A DNA stretch of 64,000 nt from Beverwykella pulmonaria (taxonomy: Eukaryota > Ascomycota > Dothideomycetes > Pleosporales > Melanommataceae). Shown piece after piece: positions 10,559 through 22,623 of the stretch (position 1 is its first letter; each line of letters starts with the position of its first letter). The stretch spans positions 813,905 to 877,904 of the forward strand of contig BCHH01000004.1 in the NCBI GenBank assembly GCA_001599595.1, in the 5' to 3' direction. The position numbers and the translations under genes are program-made. Under the pieces are notes generated by a model. That model saw only the letters and a list, made by a program, of their open reading frames with translations, did no database searches and was not told the origin of the DNA.

Positions 10559-11089
10559 CTACAGAGCCTTCCTCAACGCGCTCTTAAAAGGTATGATCTG
10601 CGCCTTCTCCCAATCCCACACTTCCCCTTGCACATAAATATCCCTCTTCAACCTCTCGATAACCTCTGCCTTCGTTCTAGCGCCCACCAACATGGCTGAT
10701 CCCTTCATTTTCGGCGGCGAGGTATCACCTTCTTTGATGGGCTCTTCGAGCATAGCACCTATGAACCACGTACCATTAGCAAACGTGGAGGGGAGGAAAG
10801 GGGGAGGCAAGGACGAACCCCCAAACAACCAAAACGTCTCGGGATCACTCCCTAGTCCCTCCAAATGCTTGCTCCTGACAGCCAATCGCTTCTCCAGAGC
10901 GCCGGGAAAATCGGGACATATGACGAGCCATTCTAGGATCGGGCCTGAGGCTGATGCCATTGCTCTGCTCAGTTGCGTGGTTCGGTATGGAATAGGAAGT
11001 ACTCGGGGCGCAGGTCGAGTGAGTGGCGTGGCGAGGGACTTTAGAGGAGACACGAAGCGCAATTGGAATTGGGCTGCGAGAGCGTGCAT
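10559..11089 (-). CDS. YCII-domain protein, probably mitochondrial
   Basis: 176 aa from the ATG at 11089. The open frame runs further upstream but has no ATG there. The first 45 residues are rich in Arg, Ser, Leu and Ala and poor in acids, as in a mitochondrial presequence. From MASASGPILEW onward the sequence fits the YCII/dimeric alpha-beta barrel fold: a strand with WLVICPDFPGALEKR, the long helix with RSKHLE, and a C-terminal strand pair. YciI-like proteins are small and their reaction is mostly unknown. It is followed, in the same direction, by the RNR gene 640 bp upstream of its start. Confidence 0.75.
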   Translation of the reverse strand: MHALAAQFQLRFVSPLKSLATPLTRPAPRVLPIPYRTTQLSRAMASASGPILEWLVICPDFPGALEKRLAVRSKHLEGLGSDPETFWLFGGSSLPPPFLPSTFANGTWFIGAMLEEPIKEGDTSPPKMKGSAMLVGARTKAEVIERLKRDIYVQGEVWDWEKAQIIPFKSALRKAL

Positions 11090-11635
11090 GCGGAATGTGG
11101 GGTCGACGTGGGTGAGGGGAAAGCTGGCTCTGCACGAGAGTTTAGAGGAGCGCTGCAAGATGGAAGAATGGGAGGAGGAAGCGACAAACCTTTTGTTCCT
11201 AGCTTTCTGCTCCGGCTGCGAATTGGTCCTGGGTGATGTGTGTGGGGTTGTAGCTTGAAGGGCGTGTTTGGTGGAACGGGAATGTTCCGCTAGGAGGGGC
11301 ACATCGGAATCAAGTTCGGAGCTTCTCACCCAAGGCCTGAACGCATATCACTAACACTCCTCAAGAACTCAATTGCAACAACCAAAGTCAACCGTATCGA
11401 TTTGCTACAGCTATTAGGGGCAGGTGTACGAGCGTGTAAAGAATGCCAAACCCAGCAATATCCCCACCTCATGATTTCTGATTCCTCCACGCATTAATTA
11501 TACCGACATCAAAACGTCCCATATAACGCCGTTCAATGAGAAAAGAGAGAATATACATGGCAGCTGCCTGCATCTTCGCTTCTAAGCCAGATCGGAATAG
11601 CGCCCACCGTTTTTATCGCGCCTGAAAGACAACAT
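11090..11635. other. intergenic between two minus-strand genes
   Basis: Holds the promoter of the YCII gene and the 3' flank of the RNR gene. Nothing else is recognised. Confidence 0.4.
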
Positions 11636-14583
11636 CTAACCACTGCACATCATGCAGGCATCCTTGTTCTCTATTGAGCAAGCAAGCACGGCGTCAGCGT
11701 AAATATCGCCATCGCGCGCGGCGCTCTCATTATCGTTGTCCTCGTCCTGCTTGATAGCTGGCTCCGGGAGAGCCTCCTCTTCTACAGGCTTGCTAGTAGT
11801 AGGGTCAGACGTGAGCAACTTCGGGCTGTCACCTTCTGGGACATCAGCCGTGAACGGTTTGGAGGCAAGAGCACTCTCTTTCACAGGAGGTGCGGACAGT
11901 TGCTTGTTCTCTGACGATGGGGGTGGAGTAGCGGAAGGAGTTGGGACACCATTGGAAGGGACAACAGCTGCAGTGCCGTTTGGGCTTTTGGACATGTACA
12001 TCGGTCGGGGAACTGCAGAGGGAGAAGGCGAACTGGAGTAGTTGCCGCCTGCGATACCACTGGCGTTGCCCCTCCTCTTTGACCCAAGAGCACGAGCAGT
12101 GTTCGTGTCGACAACCTTGAGGGCTTCCTGGTCGACAGTGAACTGGATGGGAGCAGAAGCCGCCATCGTTCGAAGGTAGTACATGCCCGTCTTGAGACCG
12201 AGCTTCCACCCAGCAAAGTGCATAGAGGTGATCTTGCCCATGGTAGGTTCCTTCATGTGGATATTGAGAGACTGAGACTGGTCGATGAAGGCGCCACGAT
12301 CTGCAGCCATCTGCAGGATATGTCTCTGTGAGATTTCCCACACAGTCTTGTAGAGTGCTTTGATATCATCGGGGATGTTGGGGATCCGCTGAATAGAGCC
12401 ACCTTCGGCGATGATCCTATTCTTCATGTTGTCGGACCACAAGCCCATGTCGACAAGATCTTTGAGCAACCAGGGATTGACGATCTGGAACTCGCCAGCG
12501 AGAACACGGCGGGAGTAGATGTTGGAGGTATAAGGCTCAAAGCATTCGTTGTTACCGAGAATCTGAGATGTAGAGGCAGTCGGCATAGGAGCCACGAGAA
12601 GGGAGTTGCGGAGGCCATGTTGGGCAATCTCAGCTTTGAGAGCATCCCAGTCCCAAAGATCAGTGGGGGTGACATTCCACATGTCATATTGAAGAATGCC
12701 TTGCGAGGCAGGGGAGCCTTCATAGGATTCATAGGGTCCAAGTTCTTTGGCAAGCTTGCATGATGCGGTGAGGGCAGCATGGTATATGGTTTCAAAGATT
12801 TGGATGTTAAGCTTCCTAGCCTCAGGAGACTCGAAAGGCAATCGGAGGGCGAGGAAGACGTCGGCAAGACCTTGAACGCCGAGGCCAATGGGCCTGTGTT
12901 TGAAGTTGCTGTTGCGGGCTTCCGGAACCGGGTAATGATTGACATCAATGATCTTGTTGAGATTGACAGTGACGGTCTGAACAACCTCATGCAGTTTCTG
13001 GAAGTCGTACTCGGCATGAGGAATGTCCACATACATGGGCAGAGCTAAAGATGCGAGATTGCACACTGCGACCTCCTCAGGAGAGGTGTACTGGATGATC
13101 TCTGTGCAAAGGTTGGAGCTGCGGATCGTTCCCAGATTCTTCTGGTTGCTCTTGCGATTGCAAGCATCTTTGTACAGCATGTATGGGTTTCCAGTCTCGG
13201 TTTGAGCCTCGAGGATGGCATACCAAAGCTTCTGAGCCCGGACTGTCTCGCGACCACGACCTTGCTTCTCATATCTGCGAATGTTAGTTGATGTACAGGC
13301 CTTAGTGGGATGGAATAGCCCACGAAGTGTATAGCTCCTCGAACTCATCACCATAAACGTCCGCTAGACCAGGACATTCGTTCGGGCACATGAGTGTCCA
13401 CTCGCCGTTCTCCTGCACGCGCTTCATGAACAGGTCCGGAATCCACAACGCGTAAAATAAGTCACGAGCGCGAACTTCTTCTTTGCCATGATTCTTCCGG
13501 AGGTCAAGGAAGCCGAAAACGTCGGCGTGCCATGGCTCCAGGTAGATGGCAAACGCACCTGGGCGTTTGTTGCCGCCTTGATCAACATACCTAGCGGTAT
13601 TGTTGTAGACACGAAGCATAGGGATGAGACCGTTCGACGTGCCATTTGTTCCACCAATGTAGGCCCCGGTAGCACGAATCCGGTGGACATTCAGACCAAT
13701 ACCGCCTGCGGTTTTGGAGATCATGGCGCACGTCTTCAGTGTGTCATAGATGCCCTCGATGCTGTCCTCCTTCATATCGATGAGGAAGCAGGAGGACATT
13801 TGGGGCGATGGGGTCCCCGCATTGAAGAGGGTCGGCGAAGCGTGTGTGAAGTACTTGCTCGACATGTAATTGTATGTCTCAATTGCCTTATCGATGTCTT
13901 CGCCATGTATGCCGACGGACACACGCATCAGCATGTGTTGTGGACGCTCGGCAATTTTGTCGTTTATGCGGAGGAGGTATGAGCGTTCAAGAGTCTTGAA
14001 ACCGAAGAACTGGTAGTTGAAGTCGCGATCGTAGACGATAGCGGAGTTGAGATCGTCAGCGTGTTTCATGACGATGTCGTAGACCGACTTTGAAATCATC
14101 GGCTGGCTCTTGCCATTCTTTGGGTTGACATAATTGTAGAGGTCTTGTACGACAACCGAGAATTGCTTTTTGGTTTGTTTGTGGAGATTCGAGACAGCGA
14201 TACGTGCTGCGAGGATGGCATATTCGGGATGGGTGACGGTCATGTACGCTGCGGTCTCAGCGGCCTATAGCGTGTTAATCTTGCCCGAGAGACACCTTGA
14301 GATGGGGGGGTAACGTACCAAGTTATCCAGCTCGACTGTTGTTACACCTTGGTACACGCCAGAAATGACTTTCTGGGTAATGGCAGCAGGGTCAATGTGG
14401 TCGGGATCCAGGCCATAACACAGTCGTGATACACGAGCTGTGATCTTGTCAAACTGTACGCGTTCTTTGCGTCCATCTAGACATTGCACCGTTAGCACTG
14501 ACTATATGCAGAGTCGAGCAGGGGTGAGAATGGCACTGCAGGAACGTTGAGGGTTTTTACTTACCACGCTTAAAGACGAACAT
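11636..14583 (-). CDS. RNR1: ribonucleoside-diphosphate reductase large subunit
   Basis: Four exons: 14583-14565, 14476-14319, 14264-13324 and 13274-11636, giving 918 aa. The class I RNR large subunit reduces NDPs to dNDPs with the R2 subunit in the cytosol. The N-terminus [18 protein letters not shown] is the ATP-cone start and appears only after the 6-codon first exon is spliced on. Further signatures are PQMSSCFL (active-site Cys region), NLCTEI and [11 protein letters not shown] long Ser/Pro-rich linker precedes the C-terminal redox pair in CMMCSG. Introns are 88, 54 and 49 nt; the last has a GTGGGC donor but joins exactly in the conserved LYTSYEKQG. It is divergent from the mitoribosomal L17 gene over 370 bp containing ACGCG sites. 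Confidence 0.95.
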
Positions 14584-14649
14584 GATTGCTGAGAAAAAGG
14601 ACTAAAGGTATATGGGTATCTGGAATGTGAAGGTGGGTTGATGGAGTGG

Positions 14650-14744
14650 ACGCGCCTGGGAGGGGTTGGAAGGACACAGAACTTTAAATACAAACATGGG
14701 AGACGCGCCTGCAAAACACGCGGTGCACGGTTGCAGGTACGCGT
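14650..14744. promoter_or_regulatory. cluster of MCB-type ACGCG sites
   Basis: Four ACGCG cores lie 67-161 bp upstream of the RNR start: ACGCGC at 14650, ACGCGC at 14703, ACGCGG at 14718 and a full ACGCGT at 14739. In yeasts, MBF binds ACGCGT and drives RNR genes in late G1. A CACGTG at 14752 may serve either divergent gene. Confidence 0.55.
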
Positions 14745-14953
14745 TTTGTGTCACGTGTGGGCGTTGTCTATTTGTAAGTGGTTCTTGGCAAAATTCATCA
14801 TTGCACCGATGCTCCGAGCTTTTTCAGGACAACAGCTTGAAGGTCTGACAGCAATCTGCCATTGTTGTCTACACCGCGCCCTGCATTCCAACCCAACGTC
14901 CAAATATTCTCCCCCGGCTCTAAGAATTTTATAACATTAGGTTGTTAGCCAGC

Positions 14954-15608
14954 ATGGCGGGCGCAAAGTTCAAATACCGCCATCTAAGCCGCTCATCCTC
15001 CCATCGACAAGCCCTCCTCCGAAATCTCGTCACATCACTATTCAAACACGAATCAATATCAACAACATGGCACAAGGCGAAGGAAGCACAGAGAATGGCT
15101 GAAAAGCTGGTCACCTTGGCCAAAAAAAACACAGATGCGACGAGGCGGCGGGCACACCAGATATTCTACGTATGGCATTTGGTAGCCTTTGCACCTATTG
15201 AATATTGACGAGCTTCAGACACCTCACGAAATGGTACCCAAGCTCTTCGGACCCATAAGAGAACGCTATCTCGATCGACCTGGCGGATACACTCGAGTTC
15301 TCCGAATCGAACCATTGAAGGAGGATCAGGCGGAATCAGCGATACTGGAACTCGTTGATGGACCTAAAGACCTCCGATTTGCCATGACAGCAAAGACCCT
15401 TGCGCGGTTGCCGGAAACGAAAAAAATGAACGAGCTTACAGCGAAGAACGTGCAGAAGGTCACACAATTCCGGAAAGATGGTATGGATTCATTACGGGAC
15501 ATGGTGAAGAAGATGAGGGTGGCGGATAAGGGTTGGGATGAGAAGCTCCCAGAGCCCAAGAGGGTATACCAAGAAGAGAAATATCGGAGAGATATGCATT
15601 ACCCATAG
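14954..15608 (+). CDS. mitochondrial large-subunit ribosomal protein bL17m
   Basis: Two exons, 14954-15169 and 15219-15608, giving 201 aa. The start MAGAKFKYRHLSRSSSHR and the block LLRNLVTSLFKHESISTT followed by KAKEAQRMAEKLVTLAKK are diagnostic of the bacterial L17 family. The bacterial-type core is followed by a fungal C-terminal extension of about 110 residues. The yeast counterpart is Mrpl8. The 49-nt intron (GTATGG...CAG) joins AHQIFY to TPHEMVPKLF. It works in the mitochondrial ribosome. An in-frame TTG lies 12 nt upstream, but the ATG at 14954 fits the family start. Confidence 0.9.
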
Positions 15609-16178
15609 TGAGGAGGTGCGGTCAGTTGTAGAACTATCATACAAGTGTACAAAACAAGCTGTGCATACCTGGAACATTTCACCCGGCTTTCTGTTTGTGG
15701 CTCTTGAAGTCCGTAGTTCATGGATACTCATATTCTTGCGGACTCGTGTAGCAACCGGGAGAGAATTAAAGCATTAGTGGCGAAAGTGTGTCGATCTTTG
15801 GTACTATAATGAGCGGCGCGACTCACTGACCCTGCGCAGTGTGTAGTCATGAGGGTTAGGCCAACATCACAAATTAAATGCGAGGATACATGTGTGGAAC
15901 ACTTGAACGGCTAAGAGATTGGTTGCGTGTGATTAGCATTAGCATGCGGATGATCCGGAGAAAAAGAAGTGCAGGAAGTAGATTGATTGACTTAATTCCT
16001 GTGGTATTGCAATCTACATAAAGAGACTAGAATGAAAGTGGACAAACGATTGCCGACGCCTTGGGAATGATCCCCAACGCCAAATACTAAGTAATGGTAT
16101 AAAAAGATTCGAGGGATATTACAACGCTCATGCCGTTTATACAGGAGATATACAGCTGAAGCTAGCAAGACAAGAAAT
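15609..16178. other. convergent intergenic
   Basis: 3' flanks of bL17m (+) and the syntaxin (-). No gene is seen. Confidence 0.4.
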
Positions 16179-17046
16179 CTAGTCTAAAACGACTGCTAGG
16201 ATGATGATAGTCAACACAATAGCCAAGATGAACAAGAGGATACACGCCTTACTGCGGGCACTCTTCTGGGAATTGCTCGCCTGCTTGAGGTTGACATGTG
16301 CACCTTGCGCCGCATCGCGCGTGGTAAGGACATTGTCTTCGATGGTGTCGAGTTGTACGCCCTGCTCGTGGACCATATGAGCAACGTCTCGAAACAGTTC
16401 ATTGAGCTCGCCAACGGATTGTTCGATGTTGCGGATCTCAGACTCGCGTTCGATAATGAGAGACTCCTGGAAATCTACCTCCTGCTGAGACGCTAGCCGC
16501 AGCTGTTCCTGCTCTTGTTGCTGGCCGAAGCCGCCGCTTCGTTCTTCGGTTGGCGATGTATGTTCTTGGAGTGCGGCGCGTGCGGCGGATGCTGAGGCCT
16601 TTTCTTTTTCTACGGCCTGACGCTGCAGCTGCTGGAATTCCTGGAGAGAGGCCTTGAACTCGCGGCTCAGCTTCGACTGGGTGAACTTCTGCGACGGCTA
16701 CTCTTAATTAGCGCTGCCTCCATCACGGAATTTCCCAAGCTAGACGTACCCCGACATCTGGCCAAGTAGCAATCTTCTTGATTCCCTCCCCGATCTCTTT
16801 GAATTTCCCAGACGTCTCGTCTATGATGTCGCGAACTCGCTCCCGCACACGCTCTGTCTCAAGCTTGGTGCCGATTTTAGCGAGTTCATTGGATAGCCGG
16901 ACCACGTCCCTGGTGAGGGCGAAGAGATCGTCCGAGAGCTTCGTGGAGAAGTCTCGGAATTCTGGGTCATCGGCATACTGGGGGTCGTCTTCCCGTCTCC
17001 AGGTCGTGGGCTGCGACTCCAGCGCGGAGGATCGCTGAAAGGACAT
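16179..17046 (-). CDS. PEP12: syntaxin-type t-SNARE, Pep12-like
   Basis: Two exons, 17046-16750 and 16688-16179, giving 268 aa. The N-terminal half has the helical Habc-like region (FRDFSTKLSDDLFALTRDV). A Gln-rich linker is followed by the Qa-SNARE motif with zero-layer Gln in VHEQGVQLDTIEDNV. A C-terminal tail anchor (ILLFILAIVLTIIILAVVLD) ends the protein. In yeast Pep12 acts in fusion at the prevacuolar compartment; the assignment to Pep12 rather than another endosomal Qa-SNARE is from length and overall form. It is divergent from NDC1. Confidence 0.85.
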
Positions 17047-17479
17047 GGCGCCGGTGATTGAGGGAAGTGTGAAGGCGTGATCAATGACTTGTTGTCTGAG
17101 TGGCAAGGAGGTGGCGCCCTTTTATGTTGTTCCAATGCGACTGCGTCCGGACGAGGGCGAAAGATGGTTGTCGTGGTGTTATGTCGTTACCTGGCAGGCG
17201 GCGGTCGTTCACTGCGGCAATGACGAACGCCCGGCGCACGTGCCACGCTACGCCAAGCCACGCCAAGCCGTCGGTCAAAGGAGAATCAGGCACTCCGACT
17301 AAGCTGTTTGTTTGAAGTGCTTCGACAACAAAGACATTCACGACTTCGACCGCACTCTTTCGCTCTCCGCCTTTTGGCTCGTGAACGCGCCTTCGTTCTT
17401 TTTTCTTTCTCTCCTGCGATGCCATAAATTCATTGAACCCTACACTCTCTCCACACGTTTACCACAACCAGCACCCGCA
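17047..17479. other. divergent promoter region (syntaxin / NDC1)
   Basis: 433 bp between two divergent starts. A pyrimidine-rich stretch lies before the NDC1 ATG. No other feature is seen. Confidence 0.45.
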
Positions 17480-19494
17480 ATGGCGGCACTGGCGACGCAA
17501 CCGCGACCCTACAGGGACTTTCTGACCCCAGCTTTGCACGCAAGGTTCACGGATGCGAGCGCATATACGATTCTCCTCTGCTACTTGATCGCCGTATGGA
17601 TGGGAGAGTGGAATGACTGTACGTTACATATTCCAGGCCACTCAATCAATGCTCATAGGCATTGCAGATTTCTGGACATGGTTCCCAGTCGGTCCCGCCG
17701 GCATACGCACTCTTCTCCTCTTCATACCCTCCCTCTTAATATACGTCCTGCGAGTCGCGCAGTGGCACATCGGCCAGCGAAACACCACGTCTCCCTGGCA
17801 AACCTTTCAGAAGTACACGCTGAGAAAAGCCACCTTCGCCACCATTGCCTTTTATGCTTCCTCTGCTTGGTTCTATGGCGAAATATACATATATTCACGC
17901 ACTCCAAAAGCGAGACTCCAATACACCGAGGCTGGGAAATCATACGACAGGATCAAACTCAATGAACGCCCGGTGTACTTGCGGTGTTTGTTCATCAGTC
18001 TTGCTGTCGTTCAAGCCATTGTCCATCTCTGGAGAGACTACGACAGGATTCAAGTCCCGGTAATGCGGCCCAAGAGTAACGGCAAAGGTGAAGCCCAGGG
18101 TGCGACATCCCGCACCCCTTCTAAGAAGCCCATAAAGGCGCTTCTCCAGAAACTTAGGCCGATGGTCACAACTGCTGGAGCAATTGCAGGTGCGACATTC
18201 TTCATTGGCAGCTTTATCTACTTTATTGGCCTTCGACACATCATCTGGGCATGGCATTATTGGTTTGCAAAACACCTGGTCGCTCTTGCGAAAACGTCGA
18301 AACCGTCAGGAGTCGCCCCTTTTATGAGCCTCGTTCTCATGTTCCTTACTGAAGGAGCGTTGCTTGCTCTTCTATGGCAATTCACCAACTCCGCATTCGA
18401 TGTCTATATCACTCAGGAGCCATTGAAGAAGGGAAGACCCATTACGAGTGACTCCAAGGATCCGAACGGCAGTCTTCTGAACGGTCTCAAGTCCAAGAAA
18501 TCGGGGGTCAAGGTATGTGCTTCGCTAGTCTCTTTTCAAGTACGTTTGCTAATTAGATTACCAGGCTATCGCTTTCTGGGAACTGGCTCTTATCACCGAC
18601 AGCTTCGACGATCGCCGCAAAACCATATTCGGAGAACTGGAGCGGAAGAAGGCACCCACCTTCAAACAAGTCACCGATATCTGCCTGGCGGAAATTAAAG
18701 AGATCAATAACCGTATCAACACCGCAATGGACCCAAAGTATAACCCCGAAGATGCGAATGGCACAAAGAAGGCTCCCGCCCCCATCTCCCTTGTCCCACA
18801 GATCGCTCAACCCCTCAAAAACGGCCAAATCGTCGGCCCGGGCAACCCCCCCGAAACCCGCCTGCAGAAGATCGAATCTGTAACCAGCCAAATAGCCCGC
18901 GCCCACAGCTCCCCACAGAACGCTCAAAATGCGCAGGCTCGGAAATACCTGAAGCAAGGTTCAGAAAAACTTGCCCAAGGTGCCCAAGAAGCCCAAAGCT
19001 TCTGGGTAAAGCACAGCAATAACTTTGCCAGCTCGTACTTTGGTTGGCCCTTCCGCACCTGCATCCGGCACACCGCCAACGTTGTCGTAAACGGCGCACC
19101 CTACTCCCGCCAATCTTCCATCTTCAATGCCATCACCACGCTCGTCAACCTCACCGTCGCAAGCCTAAAGGAAGACGAGTTCGGCCAATTCAACACTGAA
19201 GTCCCCGAAATGGTGCGTGTCTTTACTGCCGCAATCAAGAAGATAGAAGAGTATGTGGACGGATTGCAAGTCCATTGGACGGATGTTGATTGCCTCGCGA
19301 AGCCGGAGGCGGAGAGGAAGAATATCCCTGAAGTGGATGTGGTGGTTGATGCACTGAAGGAAGGTCTGGAGAGGATTCTGGGGTCATTCAATGAGTTCCT
19401 CGGCGCGATGGGCATGAGTAGGGTTGAAATACACGAAGCCAAAAAATTGGTAGCAAGGACGAGTCTGCCAGAAATACAGGAGCTGAGGCGGTGA
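17480..19494 (+). CDS. NDC1: nuclear pore / spindle pole body membrane protein NDC1
   Basis: Three exons, 17480-17618, 17668-18512 and 18565-19494, giving 637 aa. Six hydrophobic segments are seen in the first 300 residues (for example ILLCYLIAVW, LLLFIPSLLIYVL, LFISLAVVQAIVHLW, FFIGSFIYFIGL, LVLMFLTEGALLALLW), matching the six-TM topology of Ndc1. The soluble C-terminal half starts with AIAFWELALITDSFDDRRKTIF, a conserved Ndc1 block that is only joined in frame after removing intron 2. Ndc1 anchors nuclear pores and, in yeasts, the spindle pole body in the nuclear envelope. Confidence 0.88.
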
Positions 19495-19901
19495 AATTTG
19501 CTATTCGATTTCTTGTACGCATGTGTAACAAAATAGAGGCGGGATTGTACTAAATGAATACCCAAGAGCGCTTTTGGCTTTTATGATGAACCCGTATAGC
19601 TTCTCCGAGGTGAAGAAAGTAGTTCCGGGAGCCACTCCTATAAATGGAGGATGTTAAGCGCCGAGGCTTCCTCGACCGTCTCATACACAGGGGCAGACCG
19701 AAATCAGTGGCCCCCCAGGATCTGAATGAACAGTTGCTTCACTACACTCCGGCGTCCGCGCCTGGCTGATTCGTGCATACTTGACCGCCATATTTCTCTC
19801 ATGAACTGTCTAAGAACGCCAGTGTATACCCATAACGCCCATCAATGTATAAAGAAGGGGTATAGCAAGAAGATCTACCACTCCTTACTCCTCTCTACCC
19901 A
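19495..19901. other. convergent intergenic (NDC1 / SCY1)
   Basis: 3' flanks of two convergent genes. Nothing else is seen. Confidence 0.4.
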
Positions 19902-22623
19902 CTACCATGCATCACCCCATCCCTCATCCTCATCCTCTTTTTTAGACTCTACTTTCGGTGTTTCCTTCTTGACCTCCTTCTTCGGCGGCAAAACCACCTT
20001 CTTCGTTCCTACGGACCCCGTCGTGCTCGCCCGCCCACCCACCACCGGCCTCGTGCTCTTCGTCAGTCCAGATCCAGACTTCGTCAGGCCCTTCGGCAGC
20101 GGACTTTTTGAAACCTTCTTCGTCTGGGACTGCGCTGCTAGCCAGCCCGCGAAATCTGGTTCACCCTGGTCATCGAAGCCTTTTGAGGAGGATGTAGTAG
20201 GTGCGGGCGATGACCAGGGGTCAGACTCGACATCAGGTTTGGCTTCACCGTCCTCAAAGCCGCCCCAGCCGTCACCAAAGTCTTCCTCTGCATCTTCGAA
20301 CGCGGATGCTGGATCTGGGCTCATGATGGACGGAATTGACACGCTATGCTTGTTAAGCGTCATGCCTGATCTCGTGCTCGATGTTGTGGGTTTCTCGGCT
20401 TTTTGTGACGCGGGTGGAGGGACAGATGAGGGACGTTGCTGTGGTGTCGTAGCGCCATTGGGTCCGGATTGGATTTCTCCACTTGCGGCGGTGAGTTTGT
20501 TGGTAAAGGAGGAGATGGCCCAGCCTGCCCAGGATGTGTCGTTTGCAGGCGTTCCCATGCGTGGTGCGCCGCCCGCAGTAGTGACAGACGGAGGGGGAAG
20601 TACGCTATCCGGCATGGACTGGGCGTATTTTTTGATGCGAGCAAGGTATATGTCAACGGTTTTTGTAGCCTGGTCGCGAATAAGTCTAGTAAAACTATTA
20701 GTATAATGAGAAGCACAAAGTGAGATTTGCATACTTTTCCTTGTCCACCAGCGAAGGGCACATCACAGGGAGAAGCTTAGTAGCACAGTCGTCTTCGTTG
20801 AAAAGGTCGGATGTGGCGGCTAGGGCTAGAAGAGCGGCATTGCGAGCATGGAGGAATGGATCTCGTAATGATCGTGCAAAGGCTGCTGTAAGTACTTTGG
20901 CTCGATTCTGGTCGAACGTCAATGTTTGAGCCTAACTTCTCTGCGGTTGATAAGCTCACATTGGCTCCCAAATTACGTGCAATCTTCCCGAGACATATCG
21001 TCGTATTTGTACGAATGCCAGGCTGTTCATCGTTCGCAGTCTTTGCCAAGTACCGCAGCAGTTCGCCATTGACGATCCGGTCGGATAATTTGGGTACGAC
21101 TGTGAGCACGGCCTTGACGGTTTGTTCTCTTACCACAGGGGCTAGATCAGTAAATCCCGTTACCTACGACAGAGTTAGTATGGATTGCTGTGTGCTATTA
21201 CGAAAAGAATGAGAGAAAAACCTACCATTTGTGGAAAAATCTTGTCATTGACGATTTTCTGAGGAAGGTGATCTATCATATTAGGGAGGTTATCCAGTAA
21301 GCAGACTCGGATTGCCCGATCTGGATTCGCGAATAATCGCACAACGACAGGAGTGATTTGCGTATCGTATTCGTCGTCGTTCAGTTTTGCTCCTATTTGC
21401 ATGACTGTGCTGAAAACTTTGGCACCACCTCCACCGAATTCTACTGATTTGAGTAGTTCGGGGAGCACTTTCATCTTGAAAAAGTCTGCGGGAAAATCAT
21501 CTGCTACTTCGTCTAGTTTCCTGTCCCTTGTTAGCATCTGTGCTTCCTTTAAAGAGGACAAAAGTGCATACCCTAGCAGTTCGTCTCTCTCCTCATCAGC
21601 CTTGAGACCAAGATTTTCTATGTCCTCCGTCACCTGAATCAAAGGCGTCTGGAAGAACCCTCCAATCCTTCTCCCTTGGTCAAGAAATTGGCTCACGCTC
21701 ATTCGCGATTTTGGGTTTGGATTGAGGAGTCGCTTGTAGGTCTGGTGCATGCTTGGTGGAATGTTCTTCATCTGTCCTAGCTGATCACTCCCCAGGAAAC
21801 TGCCATTGAAGACTTCAAACATGAGGGTTCCGAAATTGTAGGCATCGATTGCGTGTGTGGGATTTTGCCGTATGACGTCCCATCCGCCTTTCGACACTTC
21901 CGGGGGCATATATCGAATCGAGTCTGGTATGAGGCCGCCGTATGTGGGAAGGACAGCATCGTCTTCTTTCATGGAGCTTAGGGCATCGAATCCACCGAGT
22001 TTCCATTCTCCGCTCTCGCTGAAGAAGATCGAAGCGGGGCGAATGCAGCCATGGACGGAGATTGCGTCTGTGTTGATAAATTTAAGTGTTTTCTGCACAC
22101 CACAGGGTCAGAACAGGCCGGCCGCACGATATGTAGTGATCTCACAGCAACATTATGTAGCCCCCACTTTATTGTTTCCTCCGTGAGGCTCTTCCTCTTG
22201 ACGTGCCAGCTCAGGGGACTGAGTCTCTCGGTCGCAATATAAATGTATGATTCCGTCTGCAATTGCTTAGCCCCAGCCCTAATGATGCCGATGCGCAATT
22301 TTTACTTCTACCGTGTCCAAGACCTTCACGACGCCCGGATGGCGGAGGGTGCGCAGTTTGCGGAGTGCATTTCGAGCGAGTGGTAATCGAGACTTGTTCG
22401 CCGATGCGTCAAAGGAGAAGATGCTACACTTTGAACCATCTTCCTAGCGAGGACAGGTTAGCAGGTTGATCTGTAGATAGAAAGATAGCTCGGGCCATAC
22501 TCGCTTTGTGCCGTTGTACAATGTCCAGATTGAGTCGTCAATGTCCACACGGTCTCCAAAGCTGTATCCAAAAGCTGGTCCTTTGGAGATTGCCGACGCA
22601 ACGGCAGATTTGAGGAAGTCCAT
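19902..22623 (-). CDS. SCY1-family pseudokinase with HEAT repeats
   Basis: Eight exons: 22623-22501, 22443-22306, 22256-22146, 22092-21572, 21520-21226, 21163-20960, 20931-20735 and 20685-19902, giving 790 aa; all phases agree. The start MDFLKSAVASAISKGPAF and SFGDRVDIDDSIWTLYNGTKR are typical of fungal Scy1. The kinase-like domain has no normal catalytic HRD/DFG (VHGCIRPASIFFSESGEWKLGGFD), so it is a pseudokinase. HEAT-like repeats follow (FFKMKVLPELLKSVEFGGGG; LFANPDRAIRVCLLDNLP). The C-terminus is Ser/Thr/Pro-rich and acidic, ending WGDAW. Relatives (SCYL1, yeast Cex1) act in Golgi-ER traffic and tRNA export. The acceptor of the fourth intron is ambiguous by 9 nt. Confidence 0.88.
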
